59,896 bases of DNA from Moraxella sp. (GTDB lineage Bacteria; Pseudomonadota; Gammaproteobacteria; Pseudomonadales; Moraxellaceae), in assembly GCA_030530785.1 (NCBI GenBank), contig JAUMUJ010000010.1, positions 1 through 59,896 on the forward strand, written 5' to 3'. The number at the start of each line of letters is the position of its first letter. Positions within the stretch are counted from its first letter, which is position 1. A program made the translations under genes and the position numbers. Under the pieces are notes generated by a model that searched no databases, had not been told where the DNA came from, and saw only the letters and a list, made by a program, of their open reading frames with translations. Shown piece by piece: positions 8,488 through 18,041 of this stretch.

Positions 8488-9261
8488 ATGGCGAACTTTT
8501 TAACAACTCAGCTAAACCGCACAAAAAAACTCATCAACATGGGTAATACGCTCATTGGTGGGTTTGCCACCGCACGGCGTATCGGAGCGTTTGACGAACC
8601 GCCCAGAGACATTTTACCAAAATACATACAGATATTTTGCCGAAAAATGGCAGGCTCTTTTGGTGTAGAAGTCGTGCAAGCAGAACCTGTTCCCCAGACG
8701 CACGGGCTTTGGGTATCCAATCATGTCTCATGGTTGGACATTCCTGTGGTGGGGTCGGTTGCCCCTGTATTTTTTTTGTCAAAGGCAGAGATTGGCGAAT
8801 GGTTTATTTTTGGTCGCCTTGCCAAAGCGGGTGGGACGCTGTTCATTAAGCGTGGCTCGGGGGATGCTGATGGGGTATCAAACCAAATTGCCAACTTTTT
8901 AAAAAGTGGCTCATCGGTGGTGTTTTTTCCCGAAGCGACCACCACAGACGGCAGACAGATTAAAAAGATTCATGGCAAACTGTTGCAAGCAAGCATGGAC
9001 ACGGGTCTGCCCATCTGTCCTGTGGTCATCGCTTATGTCAATCGTGATGGCGTGCTGTCAGATGAGTGTGCCTATTATGGTAAACGCACGATGGCAGACA
9101 GCCTAAGACGGGTGGCAGACAGTTCTGGGGTCAAGGCTTATGTGTTACCGCTTGACCCGATTTATCCTGATGACAAGACCCGTAGCGAGCTGACCGAGCT
9201 GTTACAAAAAGCGATGGAAGATGGCTTGGCACAGCTACACAAGCGAGTGTTAAAGGCGTGA
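8488..9261 (+). CDS. 1-acyl-glycerol-3-phosphate acyltransferase-like protein (PlsC family)
   Basis: 257 residues with the acyltransferase block I NHVSWLDIP (the NHxxxxD catalytic pair) and block III FFPEATTTDGR. It transfers acyl chains to a lysolipid at the inner membrane face. Length and motifs fit PlsC/OlsA-like proteins. The exact acceptor (lysophosphatidate, lyso-ornithine lipid or other) cannot be read from sequence. It stands alone and convergent with fkpB, with 5 bases between the stop codons. A run of eight Ts at 8770-8777 lies inside the gene without breaking it. Confidence 0.82.
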   Translation: MANFLTTQLNRTKKLINMGNTLIGGFATARRIGAFDEPPRDILPKYIQIFCRKMAGSFGVEVVQAEPVPQTHGLWVSNHVSWLDIPVVGSVAPVFFLSKAEIGEWFIFGRLAKAGGTLFIKRGSGDADGVSNQIANFLKSGSSVVFFPEATTTDGRQIKKIHGKLLQASMDTGLPICPVVIAYVNRDGVLSDECAYYGKRTMADSLRRVADSSGVKAYVLPLDPIYPDDKTRSELTELLQKAMEDGLAQLHKRVLKA

Positions 9262-9266
9262 GCCAA

Positions 9267-9752
9267 TCACACGAATTTTAACTCGCTTTCGCCTTTTGGG
9301 GTAACTTTAAAAATCTGTACCTTAAACAGCACATCTTGTCCTGCCAGCGGGTGATTAAAATCCACCTTGACTTCATCGTCATCAACATGACAAATCACGC
9401 CAGCGAGCGTGTTTTGTCCTTTGTCGGCAAACTCCATCATCATGCCCACCACAGGATTTGGCTCTGATAGGCTAAATTTGGCTTTGGGGAAAGTCTGTAC
9501 ATTGTCAGCATTCCACAACCCAAAGGCGTCCTCAGGCGGTAGATGGGCGGTGCGGGTGTCGCCTGCTTTTAGGTTGATGAGTACATTTTCAAAGCCAGCA
9601 AGCAAACTGCCATCGCCAATAACAAGGCTAACAGGTTCATCACGCCCAAAGGTTGAGTCAATGACCTCGCCAGTTGGTAGACTTACTTCAAAATGCAGGC
9701 TAACGGTACTGCCATCTGTGATGCGAATCTCTTCGCTGGGTAAAATATTCAT
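9267..9752 (-). CDS. fkpB: FKBP-type peptidyl-prolyl isomerase, SlpA/FkpB-like
   Basis: 161 residues forming one FKBP domain with an inserted IF loop. The parts are VSLHFEVSLPTGEVIDSTF, the VIGDGSLLAGFE core, PPEDAFG and HPLAGQDVLFKV near the end, the typical SlpA layout. It isomerises prolyl bonds and may act as a chaperone in the cytoplasm. In E. coli fkpB follows ileS-lspA. Here it is on the same strand and downstream of lspA but separated by two genes on the other strand, so the old cluster has been opened by about 1.1 kb. Confidence 0.9.
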   Translation of the reverse strand: MNILPSEEIRITDGSTVSLHFEVSLPTGEVIDSTFGRDEPVSLVIGDGSLLAGFENVLINLKAGDTRTAHLPPEDAFGLWNADNVQTFPKAKFSLSEPNPVVGMMMEFADKGQNTLAGVICHVDDDEVKVDFNHPLAGQDVLFKVQIFKVTPKGESELKFV

Positions 9753-9868
9753 GGGGTTTTTCCAATTAAAATAAGGGGCAAGTTTACCATAAGCTCTTGT
9801 TATAGTAAAATGAGTGTAGTATTCTGGCTAAAATTGTGCCGTCAGAGTGATGTCTTTTAAGGAACATT

Positions 9869-10357
9869 ATGAAAAAGCTATTTATGTTGTTTACCGCCTT
9901 GTGGTTGAGCTTGGTTTCATCTCATGCTTTGGCAAATGATGTGTGGGTGAAAAAACCAAATTTGAGTAATCTTGAATTTGATAAAATTCAGTTGTGTTAT
10001 GACATTAAAATGGCGTATTTTAATGATTGTGAAGCTTTTATTCATATAGAGGCGGTATTGCACATAAATAAAAGGGGTAAAATTACCCATGTTGAAGGTG
10101 TGAATACGGGTGATGAAGTACTGGATTGGCACATTGTTAGGGCATTAAAAAAGGCTCGGATGAAGCCTGTGATAAAAGATGGTGTGGCACTCGAAGGTAC
10201 AGCAATAATGCCAATTCGCTTACGTATCGCAGAAAGACCGCATAAAATTAAGGTGGATAATAGCAATGTGGCAAATTTGCTACGCAGAATTTGTGCCAAT
10301 GACGACAAATGCGACCAAGATGAGTTGGAGATGGCTTTAAAACAAAAGAGGTGGTAG
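9869..10357 (+). CDS. Periplasmic protein with TonB C-terminal-like domain
   Basis: 162 residues with a signal peptide ending SHALA. The middle has the TonB_C pattern: a strand with INKRGKITHVEGVNTG, a helix VLDWHIVRALKKA, then KPVIKDGVALEGTAIMPIRL. Unlike true TonB it has a cleaved signal instead of a membrane anchor and no Pro-rich spacer, so it is unlikely to transduce energy itself. Four cysteines could form disulfides. A related lipoprotein follows at 10490. Function unknown. Confidence 0.6.
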   Translation: MKKLFMLFTALWLSLVSSHALANDVWVKKPNLSNLEFDKIQLCYDIKMAYFNDCEAFIHIEAVLHINKRGKITHVEGVNTGDEVLDWHIVRALKKARMKPVIKDGVALEGTAIMPIRLRIAERPHKIKVDNSNVANLLRRICANDDKCDQDELEMALKQKRW

Positions 10358-10489
10358 GCTTAATATTGTGTTATCTTTTGTTAATAAAATCATACAATCT
10401 GCAATTGGTCGCATAAAAAGGCACATTTATCTGATTGAAAGTTAAATCAAGTTGCGTTATGATGGGCGGGTGTTTTTTAGGAGTGTCGT

Positions 10490-10870
10490 ATGAAGCCCCA
10501 TATTTTGTTGTCGGTGGTGGGTGCAAGTGCCTTAATAGCGTGTACCACCACCACGCCTAGCCCCCAACAGCAAGCCCACATTGCCATTACTTTGCCTTCG
10601 GTGGTTCAACCTCCTGATTTTCGTCATTTATCCACCAAAAGCTGTAAAAATGGCGAATACATCCATACCCCTGCGGTCTTGGCGTTAAATAAACAAGGTC
10701 AGGTTACGGCGGTGTCGGGCTTGACCGTCAAAGACAAACAGCTTGCCCACCAAATCAGTGAGCAATTTAAAAAATCCAAATACACCCCGTATCTTAGAGA
10801 TGGTAAGCCATTTGCTCACAAATTAGACGTTGCTGTCAGCTTAAAATGCCCCAGAAAAAACAAACGATAA
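10490..10870 (+). CDS. Small lipoprotein with TonB C-terminal-like domain
   Basis: 126 residues. A lipobox LIAC makes Cys18 the likely lipidated residue. The mature part shows the same plan as the preceding protein: LALNKQGQVTAVSGL, then a helix AHQISEQFKKSKYTP and LRDGKPFAHKLDVAVSLKC. An AGGAG Shine-Dalgarno site precedes the ATG. The pair looks like a divergent duplication lodged between lspA-ileS and fkpB. Confidence 0.6.
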   Translation: MKPHILLSVVGASALIACTTTTPSPQQQAHIAITLPSVVQPPDFRHLSTKSCKNGEYIHTPAVLALNKQGQVTAVSGLTVKDKQLAHQISEQFKKSKYTPYLRDGKPFAHKLDVAVSLKCPRKNKR

Positions 10871-10903
10871 AAATAAAAAAGGGCAAGTGATTTGTCTCTT
10901 GTG

Positions 10904-11410
10904 TTAGGTTTTTCGCTTTTTTTCTAAAAACAACATATCCCATACCACGCACGTCATGCCCACACAAATGCCGATGTCGGCGATGTTAAACACAGGATAG
11001 TGCCACACATCAGCATAATGAACATGAATAAAATCAATGACATAACCATGTAAAAAGCGGTCAATGACATTGCCAACCGCCCCACCCAATACCAAAGCCA
11101 AGCCCCAAGCCAACAGCGTGGCAGACTTTGGGATTTGGCGTAAATATTGCATGATAAATGCTGACACCGCCAAACCAAGTACGGCAAAAAACCACTTTTG
11201 CCAGCCTCCTGCATTTGCCAAAAAGCTAAATGCTGCTCCGTGATTATAAGCCAATGTCCAGTTTAGGACAGGTGGTATCACATCCATGCTGTCATACAGC
11301 TCAAAGGCGGTGTTAAAATAATATTTGGTCGCTTGGTCAAGGATAAAAACGATAAGGGCAACCAAATAAAACTTGGTCGCCTTGTTGCCATTGGGGGTTG
11401 CATTAGGCAT
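10904..11410 (-). CDS. lspA: Lipoprotein signal peptidase (signal peptidase II)
   Basis: 168 residues with four hydrophobic helices and both catalytic aspartates, in GNVIDRF and FNIADIGI. It removes signal peptides from diacylglyceryl-prolipoproteins in the inner membrane. Several lipoproteins are encoded in this window. The ATG at 11410 overlaps the ileS stop codon by eight bases, so the two genes are coupled, as in the conserved ileS-lspA order. A longer open frame upstream to 11551 lies inside ileS and is ignored. Confidence 0.95.
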   Translation of the reverse strand: MPNATPNGNKATKFYLVALIVFILDQATKYYFNTAFELYDSMDVIPPVLNWTLAYNHGAAFSFLANAGGWQKWFFAVLGLAVSAFIMQYLRQIPKSATLLAWGLALVLGGAVGNVIDRFLHGYVIDFIHVHYADVWHYPVFNIADIGICVGMTCVVWDMLFLEKKRKT

Positions 11411-14171
11411 AATGACGCACTTCCCCTTGACCGTCCACATTAGACACACAGCGTCCGCACAGCTCGGGGTGGTCAGCGTGTGTGCCCACGTCTGTGCGAA
11501 TGTGCCAGCAACGGATACATTTTTGACCGTCCGCAGGGGTGATGATGACACCGTTTTCGCCTTGTGTCAGACTGATGTCGCTGGTGATAAAGACAAAACG
11601 TGCTTCATCACCCAGTTTTGATAAGGCGTTAAAGGTCGTCTCATCGGCTGATATCGTGGCTTTGGCGGTTAGGTTGGCACTGATGATTTTGGCAGTACGA
11701 GCATCGTCCATTGCCTTGTTTGCGTCATCTTTGATTGCTAAAATCACTTGCCAATCATCGGGAGTGATGTCTGTCATGGCAGGGGTGGGCAGGTCGTACC
11801 ACTCATCGGCAAAGATGTATTTGTGGGTATGGTCAGCACGGATAAAGCCCCACGCTTCTTGGGCGGTAAAGGGCAAAATCGGAGTAATCCAACGCACCAC
11901 AGCTTGGGCGATGTGGTATAGAGCGGTCTGGGCGGAGCGTCTTGGTTTGCCGTCTGCTTTGGTGGTGTAAGTGCGGTCTTTGATGATGTCCAGATAAAAT
12001 CCACCCAGACTTTGTGAGCAAAACATGGACACCGCTTGGACAACTTGATGAAAATCCATGTCGTTATAAGAACGAATAATCGTCTCTTGGGTGTCTTTGG
12101 CAAGATGTAGGATAAATTTATCAAGGCTGACCAGCTCGTCCAACGCCACGCTGTCTATGGCTGGGTTAAAGTCGCTGGTATTGGCAAGCAAAAACCGCAC
12201 GGTGTTGCGGATACGGCGATAGTTATCCACCGCCCCTGCAAAGACCTTTTGTCCTGCACTCATCTCATAGCGATAGTCGCTAGATGCAATCCATAGGCGG
12301 AGCATATCTGCCCCTGTTTTATCAATCTCTTTTTGGGGCTCAATGATGTTGCCCAGAGATTTGCTCATTTTATGCCCTTTTTCGTCCACCACAAAGCCAT
12401 GTGTTAGGACTTGTTTAAAGGGGGCTCGCCCATAGATAGCTTCACTGGTCAAAAGCGATGTCTGAAACCAACCCCGATGTTGGTCGCTACCTTCTAGGTA
12501 CATATCGGCAGGGTTGGTTAGATTTTCGTCTTGGTCAAGCACGGCAAAATGTGTCGTCCCTGAGTCAAACCACACGTCTAGCGTGTCGGTAACTTTGTTG
12601 TACTTGTCCGCTTCATCACCCAAAAAGTCGCTGATGTCAGCGTCAAACCACGCTTCAATCCCGCCTTTTTCAATGACTTTGGCAACTTGTTCAATCAGTT
12701 CAGACGTGCGTGGGTGCAATTCGTCTGTTTCTTTGTGGGTAAAAAAGGCAATCGGTACGCCCCATGTGCGTTGGCGTGAGATACACCAGTCAGGACGACC
12801 TTCCACCATCGCTTCAATGCGGTTTTGACCCCATGACGGTGTCCATGTTACGTTTTTGATGTCGGCTAGGGCTTTTTGGCGAAGCCCGCCTTGCTCCATT
12901 GAGATAAACCATTGGGGTGTGGCACGAAAGATGATGGGCGTTTTGTGTCGCCAGCAATGCGGATAGCTGTGGCGGATTTTTTTGTGGTCAAGAAGATGTC
13001 CGCTTGTTTGTAGGGCTTCAATGATTTTGGGTTGTGCTTTATAGATGTGTTCGCCGACAAACACTTTGGCGTTGTCCAGATATACGCCCGTATCGCTGAC
13101 GGGATTTTCAATGGGTAGATTGTATTTATTGCCCATGATATAGTCATCCACCCCGTGAGCAGGGGCGGTGTGTACCAGTCCTGTACCGCTATCGGCAGTA
13201 ACGTGGTCGCCTGTGATGATGGGGACGATACGCTCGCTGATAAGCGGGTGCTGGGCTTTTAATTGGGCCAGCTCATCGCCTTTGATGGTTGTGATGACTT
13301 CAATATTTTCTAAATTGACATTTTTGGCAAAATCTTCAACCAGCTCGTTTGCCACGATAAAATGTCCTTTATCGCTTTTGATGATGGCGTACTCAAAGTC
13401 GGCGTGAGCGGAGATTGCTTGATTGGCAGGCAGTGTCCAAGGGGTCGTTGTCCAGATGACTGCTTGGAGCGTGCCGTCCACATTGGCGATGGCAGATAGA
13501 CTTTCACGGTTTGTGATGTCAAAACCGACATAAATGGCATCAGATGTCTTGTCTTGATATTCCACTTCGGCTTCGGCAAGGGCAGAGCCACAGTCCAAGC
13601 ACCAGTTTACAGGCTTCATGCCACGCATGATATGACCGTTATCATAAATCCGTCCCAACGCTCGCACGATGTTGGCTTCTTGGCGGTGGTTCATGGTCAA
13701 ATAAGGATTGTCCCAATCGCCAAGCACACCCAACCGCTTAAAATCCGCCATTTGTAGCTGGATTTGGCTGTTGGCGTATTCACGGCAGAGTTTGCGAAAC
13801 TCGGTGGCGTTTACTTTTTGACCGACTTTGCCGACTTTTTGTTCTACTTTTTGCTCAATGGGCAGACCATGACAGTCCCAACCAGGTACATAAACCGCAT
13901 CAAAGCCTGATAGGTTTTTGGATTTGGTGATGATGTCTTTTAGGACTTTATTGACCGCATGACCTAAGTGAATCTGACCGTTGGCATAAGGAGGGCCGTC
14001 ATGCAAGATATATTTGGGCAGACCTTGTTTGGCTTGGCGGACTTGCTGATATAATTCGTCTTTTTCCCATTCATCAAGCCATTTTGGTTCACGGCGGGCA
14101 AGGTCGGCACGCATGGGAAAGGGGGTATCGGCAAGATTTAGGGTGTTTTTGTAGTCTTTTAGGTCAGTCAT
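11403..14171 (-). CDS. ileS: Isoleucyl-tRNA synthetase
   Basis: 922 residues, a class I synthetase. The HIGH-type motif is in QIHLGHA near residue 66, the editing domain is in the middle, the KMSKS motif is in [10 protein letters not shown], and a C-terminal zinc ribbon is made by CIRCWH and CGRC. It charges tRNA-Ile and edits valine. The start is ATG 14171. It is the first gene of the ileS-lspA unit and is divergent to the cytochrome lipoprotein gene, with about 190 bases between them. Confidence 0.97.
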   Translation of the reverse strand: MTDLKDYKNTLNLADTPFPMRADLARREPKWLDEWEKDELYQQVRQAKQGLPKYILHDGPPYANGQIHLGHAVNKVLKDIITKSKNLSGFDAVYVPGWDCHGLPIEQKVEQKVGKVGQKVNATEFRKLCREYANSQIQLQMADFKRLGVLGDWDNPYLTMNHRQEANIVRALGRIYDNGHIMRGMKPVNWCLDCGSALAEAEVEYQDKTSDAIYVGFDITNRESLSAIANVDGTLQAVIWTTTPWTLPANQAISAHADFEYAIIKSDKGHFIVANELVEDFAKNVNLENIEVITTIKGDELAQLKAQHPLISERIVPIITGDHVTADSGTGLVHTAPAHGVDDYIMGNKYNLPIENPVSDTGVYLDNAKVFVGEHIYKAQPKIIEALQTSGHLLDHKKIRHSYPHCWRHKTPIIFRATPQWFISMEQGGLRQKALADIKNVTWTPSWGQNRIEAMVEGRPDWCISRQRTWGVPIAFFTHKETDELHPRTSELIEQVAKVIEKGGIEAWFDADISDFLGDEADKYNKVTDTLDVWFDSGTTHFAVLDQDENLTNPADMYLEGSDQHRGWFQTSLLTSEAIYGRAPFKQVLTHGFVVDEKGHKMSKSLGNIIEPQKEIDKTGADMLRLWIASSDYRYEMSAGQKVFAGAVDNYRRIRNTVRFLLANTSDFNPAIDSVALDELVSLDKFILHLAKDTQETIIRSYNDMDFHQVVQAVSMFCSQSLGGFYLDIIKDRTYTTKADGKPRRSAQTALYHIAQAVVRWITPILPFTAQEAWGFIRADHTHKYIFADEWYDLPTPAMTDITPDDWQVILAIKDDANKAMDDARTAKIISANLTAKATISADETTFNALSKLGDEARFVFITSDISLTQGENGVIITPADGQKCIRCWHIRTDVGTHADHPELCGRCVSNVDGQGEVRHYA

Positions 14172-14359
14172 GGTGCAGGCTCAAATTTGTTAAAACGGTT
14201 AATTATAGCCTAAAATGCTGTTTTTATAAAGGTTGGTTGAAGAGAAATTGACTTTGTTTATTGGTATCACTATTAAAAGCCTGACAAACAAAACGGGTAT
14301 TTGACGGATTGGTAAAAATTCGGTATATTGACAGACACATTTTAAACTGCAAGGTATGT

Positions 14360-14905
14360 ATGAAAATTCCCAGCAAAACTTATGCCTTACTTTTTTCGGC
14401 ACTGTTTGCCATGAGCTTGACGGCGTGTGGTGGCGATGATAAGCCTGCCCCAAAAGCACAAACTGCCGAACCTGCCAAAGCTGACATCAAAACTGACACG
14501 CCAGCCGAGCCAACATCCACCCCAAGTGAGCCAACTGCCAAACCGTCAGAACAGCCACCCAAAACGGACGATAAACCCACTGATAAGCCTGACGAAAAAC
14601 TTGCCGATAAGGCTGATGAACCTGCCACCCCCAGCCAAGACGCACCACCAGTTAAGGCATTGTCTGTGGCGGAGGGTAAAGCCCGCTACGAAAAAACCTG
14701 CAAGGTCTGTCATGAGCAAGGTTTGCTTAATGCCCCTAAGCTCACGGCTAAGGCTGATTGGGCAAAACGCCTAGAAAAGGGTGTAGATATATTGCACAGA
14801 CACTCTGCCAAAGGTTTTGGTAAAATGCCCGCCCAAGTAACTGCCGATATCTCCGAAGCCGAAGTGTATGCGGCGGTGGATTATATGATTAGTCAGGTCA
14901 AATAA
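14360..14905 (+). CDS. Lipoprotein c-type cytochrome (cytochrome c5-like)
   Basis: 181 residues from the ATG at 14360. A lipobox LTAC gives the lipidated Cys23. A linker of about 75 residues, rich in Pro, Lys, Asp and Thr, leads to one class I cytochrome domain with heme motif CKVCH (about residues 114-118) and the likely Met ligand in GKMPAQ. The C-terminal helix EVYAAVDYMISQ is typical of cytochrome c5. A membrane-tethered electron carrier in the periplasm, for example to an oxidase, is likely. An upstream start at 14309 would spoil the signal sequence and was rejected. Confidence 0.85.
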   Translation: MKIPSKTYALLFSALFAMSLTACGGDDKPAPKAQTAEPAKADIKTDTPAEPTSTPSEPTAKPSEQPPKTDDKPTDKPDEKLADKADEPATPSQDAPPVKALSVAEGKARYEKTCKVCHEQGLLNAPKLTAKADWAKRLEKGVDILHRHSAKGFGKMPAQVTADISEAEVYAAVDYMISQVK

Positions 14906-14915
14906 GCGATTTTAT

Positions 14916-14943
14916 TTGTCAAATAGCCATTATTCGCTATAAT
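14916..14943 (+). promoter_or_regulatory. Promoter-like pair before the decayed phosphoesterase
   Basis: TTGTCA and TATAAT are spaced by 16 bases, just after the cytochrome stop codon and 28 bases before the ATG at 14971. Confidence 0.5.
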
Positions 14944-14970
14944 GCTGATGATGGTTTTTGTTTAGATGCC

Positions 14971-15697
14971 ATGAAAATGCAACTGATCATCGACACCCGC
15001 AACCACCTAAATTGCTTCTGTCCCACCTTGACGCTGACATCATCGTCCATGTAGGCGACTTTGTGCGGTTGCACCGTGATAACGCCACCAAGCAGATTAA
15101 AAAGTTTACTCATCTGTGTGAACAGGCGGGCAAACCTTATGTGCTGGTGCTGGGCAATCATGATTATTATGATAAACCGATGGGGTTGATTATCCCAAAG
15201 AGCTATCAAGTCGGGGCATCAATGTCCTATATCGTGGCAAGAAATTTGTCTTTGGTGGCATGACCTTTGTGGGTGATGTGCTGTGGAGCGATTTTGACCT
15301 ATGGGGCGAGCCGTCTTTGGTGGATTTGGGACTGATTTATCGGGGGATTTTGGATTTTTCGTCCATTTTGGCAGACGGCGGGCTTGATTTTGAGCGTATC
15401 ATAAGCGATTGATTTTTTTGGTAAAATATCGCCATCGTGATGACGTTTGTGGTTACGCATTTTCCCCTTTGTGTGGCGATGATACAGGATAAATATAAAG
15501 ACAGCCCATTTAATCCTTATTTTATCAATAACTTAGATATGACGGGTTTTCGCCATTGGGCGTGTGGTCATGTGCATTATACAGGCAGACGCACCCAAGA
15601 TGGCTGTCAGCTTTATATCAATGCGTCAGGCTATCAGTCGTCTGATGGTCGTGTAGAATGCCCAGATTTTGACCCATATTTTTTAATTGAGTGCTAA
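14971..15697 (+). pseudogene. Metallophosphoesterase, broken by frameshifts and stops
   Basis: Pieces of one calcineurin-like phosphoesterase lie in different frames. The start reads MKMQLIIDTRNH (family form D-T-H-x-H). After a shift near 15010 comes DADIIVHVGDF and LVLGNHDYY (GD and GNHD metal motifs). After a second shift near 15220 comes GMTFVGDVLWSDFDLWG, then in-frame stops near 15410. Last comes VVTHFPL and WACGHVHY (final GHxH motif) up to the stop at 15697. Every metal-binding block is present but no single frame holds them, so the gene is inactive as read. The spacer between the third and fourth piece seems shortened. The next gene overlaps its stop (TAATG). Confidence 0.8.
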
Positions 15698-16521
15698 TGA
15701 TGCTTGCCAAATCTTTTTTATTTGTCCCTGCCGACCGTCCCGAGCGTCTGTCCAAAGCAGTTGCCACAGGGGTGGGGGCGGTCATCATTGATCTAGAAGA
15801 CGCTGTGGCAGGGAGTAATAAAGCAGGCGTGCGTGGCGGTCTTGATGGTGTGCTAAGCAAGTGGGATTGGCAGGCGTTTGGGCAAATTTGGGTACGGGTT
15901 AATGGAGCGGACAGTCCTGAGTTTGGGGCGGACATGGCGTGGCTAAAAGGCGTGCCAAACATCGCAGGGGTGTTTTTACCAAAGGTACAAAGCAAAGATG
16001 ACGTACAGGCACTGACCACCCACACGGACAAACCCATCATCGCCATGATAGAAAGTCCCAAAGGACTGCTCAATCTGCCCACCATCGCCCAAGTCAAAGG
16101 ACTGTCCGCCCTAAGTTATGGGGTGCTGGATTTTTTGTTGCCGATGGGGGTGCAGGTGGATAGCCTAGCAGGGGTAATCATCAAGGACAAAATCCGCACC
16201 GAGCTGATACTCTGTTCATCTGCCTATGGGCTGTCTGCCCCTATTGAGAGTATTTATCCTGATTTTCGTGATGAAGCGGGGCTTGTGGCGTACATTCGTC
16301 ATTGGCAGGGTTTTGGCTTTGGCGGACAGCTTTTTATCCACCCCAAGCAAGTGGCGACTTTTTTGGCGGTCCAACAGGACGCACAACGACTTGCCTTTGC
16401 CAAAAAAGTGCTAGACCACCATCACGCCACAGGGCAGGCGGTGTTTGCCATAGATGGGCAGATGGTGGATTTGCCTGTGATTGAATGGGCGAGGGGGTTA
16501 TTGGCTCACGCTTATGAGTGA
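15697..16521 (+). CDS. HpcH/HpaI aldolase / citrate lyase beta-like protein (CitE family)
   Basis: About 274 residues with a TIM-barrel CitE layout: AKSFLFVPADRPERL at the N-terminus, IIDLEDAV (metal site), IWVRVN, PIIAMIESPKGL (catalytic-site Glu) and the late FIHPKQV. Such proteins cleave or form acyl-CoA thioesters such as citryl-, malyl- or citramalyl-CoA. No citrate lyase alpha or gamma genes are nearby, so a stand-alone CitE-like lyase is more likely than a true citrate lyase subunit. The ATG at 15697 overlaps the stop of the decayed phosphoesterase, an ancestral operon. A GTG six bases upstream is possible. Confidence 0.8.
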   Translation: MMLAKSFLFVPADRPERLSKAVATGVGAVIIDLEDAVAGSNKAGVRGGLDGVLSKWDWQAFGQIWVRVNGADSPEFGADMAWLKGVPNIAGVFLPKVQSKDDVQALTTHTDKPIIAMIESPKGLLNLPTIAQVKGLSALSYGVLDFLLPMGVQVDSLAGVIIKDKIRTELILCSSAYGLSAPIESIYPDFRDEAGLVAYIRHWQGFGFGGQLFIHPKQVATFLAVQQDAQRLAFAKKVLDHHHATGQAVFAIDGQMVDLPVIEWARGLLAHAYE

Positions 16522-17046
16522 TTGGGCGGTAGTGCTGTCCAACTGCGTCTCAATCTTTTGCCAATTCTTTAAATAGTACTCTAAATGCTCTATATGGATA
16601 CTTTTATGCAATAAACACATCATATAATAACCATCAACAATAATGGCATAAAACTGCCTATTGTCATCAAATACCACATACGCCCCATTTTGCATTTGCA
16701 TAAAAGATACAGAGACTTTTTGCAACATAGAGGCTTGATTTGGGGTCTTGGCAATCATCGGTGGGTCAAATTCATTAAATAAATAAGGGTTGTCCCCACC
16801 AAAAACAAACCACGTCAGAGTATCGCTATTAAGACAATGGCAGATTTTTTCAAAGAGTTCAAACTGGCATTTTGCATGAATATTGGCAAAATCTAATAAG
16901 TGATGATAATCATCATTGATGGGTGCTTTAAAGATGGGGGCATTGTCAATTAGGTCATTGATGATGGCACAAACCATCTTAACGTCATGATGATTTGTGT
17001 GATAATAAGGCATGAGTTTATCGTCATGAATATAAGGTTTGGGCAT
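16498..17046 (-). CDS. Hypothetical protein
   Basis: About 182 residues, soluble, no signal peptide. It is rich in His, Tyr and Asp, with segments such as WFVFGGDNPYLF and YAIIVDGYYMMCLLHKS. No family was recognised. The start at 17046 (MPKPYIHDD) is chosen because the nine upstream codons lie inside the terminator hairpin of the gene before it. Its 3' end overlaps the convergent CitE-like gene by 24 bases. It stands at the border of the toxin/immunity-rich stretch, but nothing in it proves that role. Confidence 0.55.
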   Translation of the reverse strand: MPKPYIHDDKLMPYYHTNHHDVKMVCAIINDLIDNAPIFKAPINDDYHHLLDFANIHAKCQFELFEKICHCLNSDTLTWFVFGGDNPYLFNEFDPPMIAKTPNQASMLQKVSVSFMQMQNGAYVVFDDNRQFYAIIVDGYYMMCLLHKSIHIEHLEYYLKNWQKIETQLDSTTAQSLISVSQ

Positions 17047-17053
17047 ATTTAAT

Positions 17054-17080
17054 AAAAAAGGTGCAAATTGCACCTTTTTA
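17054..17080 (-). terminator. Rho-independent terminator after the Sel1 gene
   Basis: AAAAAGGTGCAA and TTGCACCTTTTT form a nearly perfect palindrome with A/T runs on both sides, 12 bases past the Sel1 stop codon. Confidence 0.8.
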
Positions 17081-17091
17081 TGTGTCTTTTT

Positions 17092-17664
17092 TTATTTGAT
17101 GGTAAACCAATCATCGGCACTGGTTTTGGCTTTTTCAATGTCGCTTGATGATAGGTTTAGGGCAAGCTGACTGATTTTGGCTTGGGCTTTGCTTTTAATA
17201 TTGTTGTCTAACATACCATCACGGCTGGATAAGTCGTACCATTTGTATGCATCTACCAGACGTTTTTGTCGCTCATCAATCATTGCTAGGGCGTAACTGG
17301 CACGGTTATCGCCAAGATGGGCGGCTTTTTCTAGCCATTTGCGACCTGTTGCCATGTCTGCTTTGACACCTTCGCCACGCAGATACATGATACCAAGATT
17401 AAGCTGGGCAGGGGCGATGTCTTTTTCGGCGGCACGGGTGTACCAATAGACGGCACGAGCTGGGTCTTTGGCAACGCCTTCACCCTTTTGTAGGCGTTTG
17501 GCTAAGAAAAATTGGGCGTGGTGGTTGTCATTGCTGGCTTGTTTGGTCAGATTTGCGATGTCCATCGTCTCAAAACTTGAACCAAGATGAGTGCCTGTCA
17601 GCTCAGCATGAGCCACGCCTGTACCCATCAGTACGGTTGCTAAAAATAAATGGTGTAGTTTCAT
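17092..17664 (-). CDS. Secreted Sel1-repeat protein
   Basis: 190 residues. A signal peptide (MKLHHLFLATVLMGTGVAHA) is followed by Sel1-like repeats: AQFFLAKRLQKGEGV, then AQLNLGIMYLRGEGV and ASYALAMIDERQ with DAYKWYDLSS. Sel1 repeats are helical protein-protein interaction units, often in periplasmic or host-facing proteins. A GGAGTG site precedes ATG 17664. The partner is unknown. The gene lies downstream of the toxin/immunity remnants on the same strand and ends at a strong terminator. Confidence 0.85.
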   Translation of the reverse strand: MKLHHLFLATVLMGTGVAHAELTGTHLGSSFETMDIANLTKQASNDNHHAQFFLAKRLQKGEGVAKDPARAVYWYTRAAEKDIAPAQLNLGIMYLRGEGVKADMATGRKWLEKAAHLGDNRASYALAMIDERQKRLVDAYKWYDLSSRDGMLDNNIKSKAQAKISQLALNLSSSDIEKAKTSADDWFTIK

Positions 17665-17691
17665 AAAACACTCCGATAGTAACAATAAAAA

Positions 17692-18036
17692 TCACAACCA
17701 ACAAACAGGTGGTGCGATTTCATAAAAATATAAATTCACGTCCATATCCAGCTCATCGGTGGCGTGCTTGGGAAAGCCGTCTTGTAAATATGCCATGATG
17801 GTGGCGTTATCAGCATCCCAAAAACCCGTTTTACCCGCATATTGTTCTAGGGGTGGGTAATCAAATTTGATTTTGCCATCATTAAGCCACTCTTCCACCA
17901 ACTTAAAGAATATTTGTTTATGTTCACTAAAAGTGATATTAGGTATAAAACTGGGTATGGCACTAAACAATCCTGATAACCAAGAGCCGTGTGAGATGTC
18001 AAATATTTTTTTCTTTGCATTTTTATCAATATGCAT
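17692..18036 (-). CDS. DUF596-like probable immunity protein
   Basis: 114 residues, soluble, acidic. The segment FFKLVEEWLNDGKIKF followed by GFWDADNATIMAYLQDGFP resembles the DUF596 family, found in Haemophilus and Neisseria beside toxin C-termini. The family call is by eye only. Its ATG is five bases after the stop codon of a toxin C-terminal fragment (18042), the classic toxin-then-immunity spacing. The toxin is broken, so this may be an orphan immunity gene kept for protection against siblings. Confidence 0.6.
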   Translation of the reverse strand: MHIDKNAKKKIFDISHGSWLSGLFSAIPSFIPNITFSEHKQIFFKLVEEWLNDGKIKFDYPPLEQYAGKTGFWDADNATIMAYLQDGFPKHATDELDMDVNLYFYEIAPPVCWL

Positions 18037-18041
18037 TATGT

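Noticed and set aside
8770-8777. Run of eight Ts in the acyltransferase gene as a phase-variation tract
   Set aside because: The tract is short, the frame is intact and the gene is a housekeeping type; there is no further sign of switching.
11411-11551. N-terminal extension of lspA into ileS
   Set aside because: The extension is hydrophilic, lies within ileS coding sequence and is not part of the LspA family; the ATG at 11410 fits.
15618-16097. 159-codon open frame antisense to the CitE-like gene
   Set aside because: Overlaps a gene with clear catalytic motifs; no start site and no domain.
17047-17073. Longer N-terminus of the hypothetical protein at 16498
   Set aside because: These codons lie in the terminator hairpin of the Sel1 gene.
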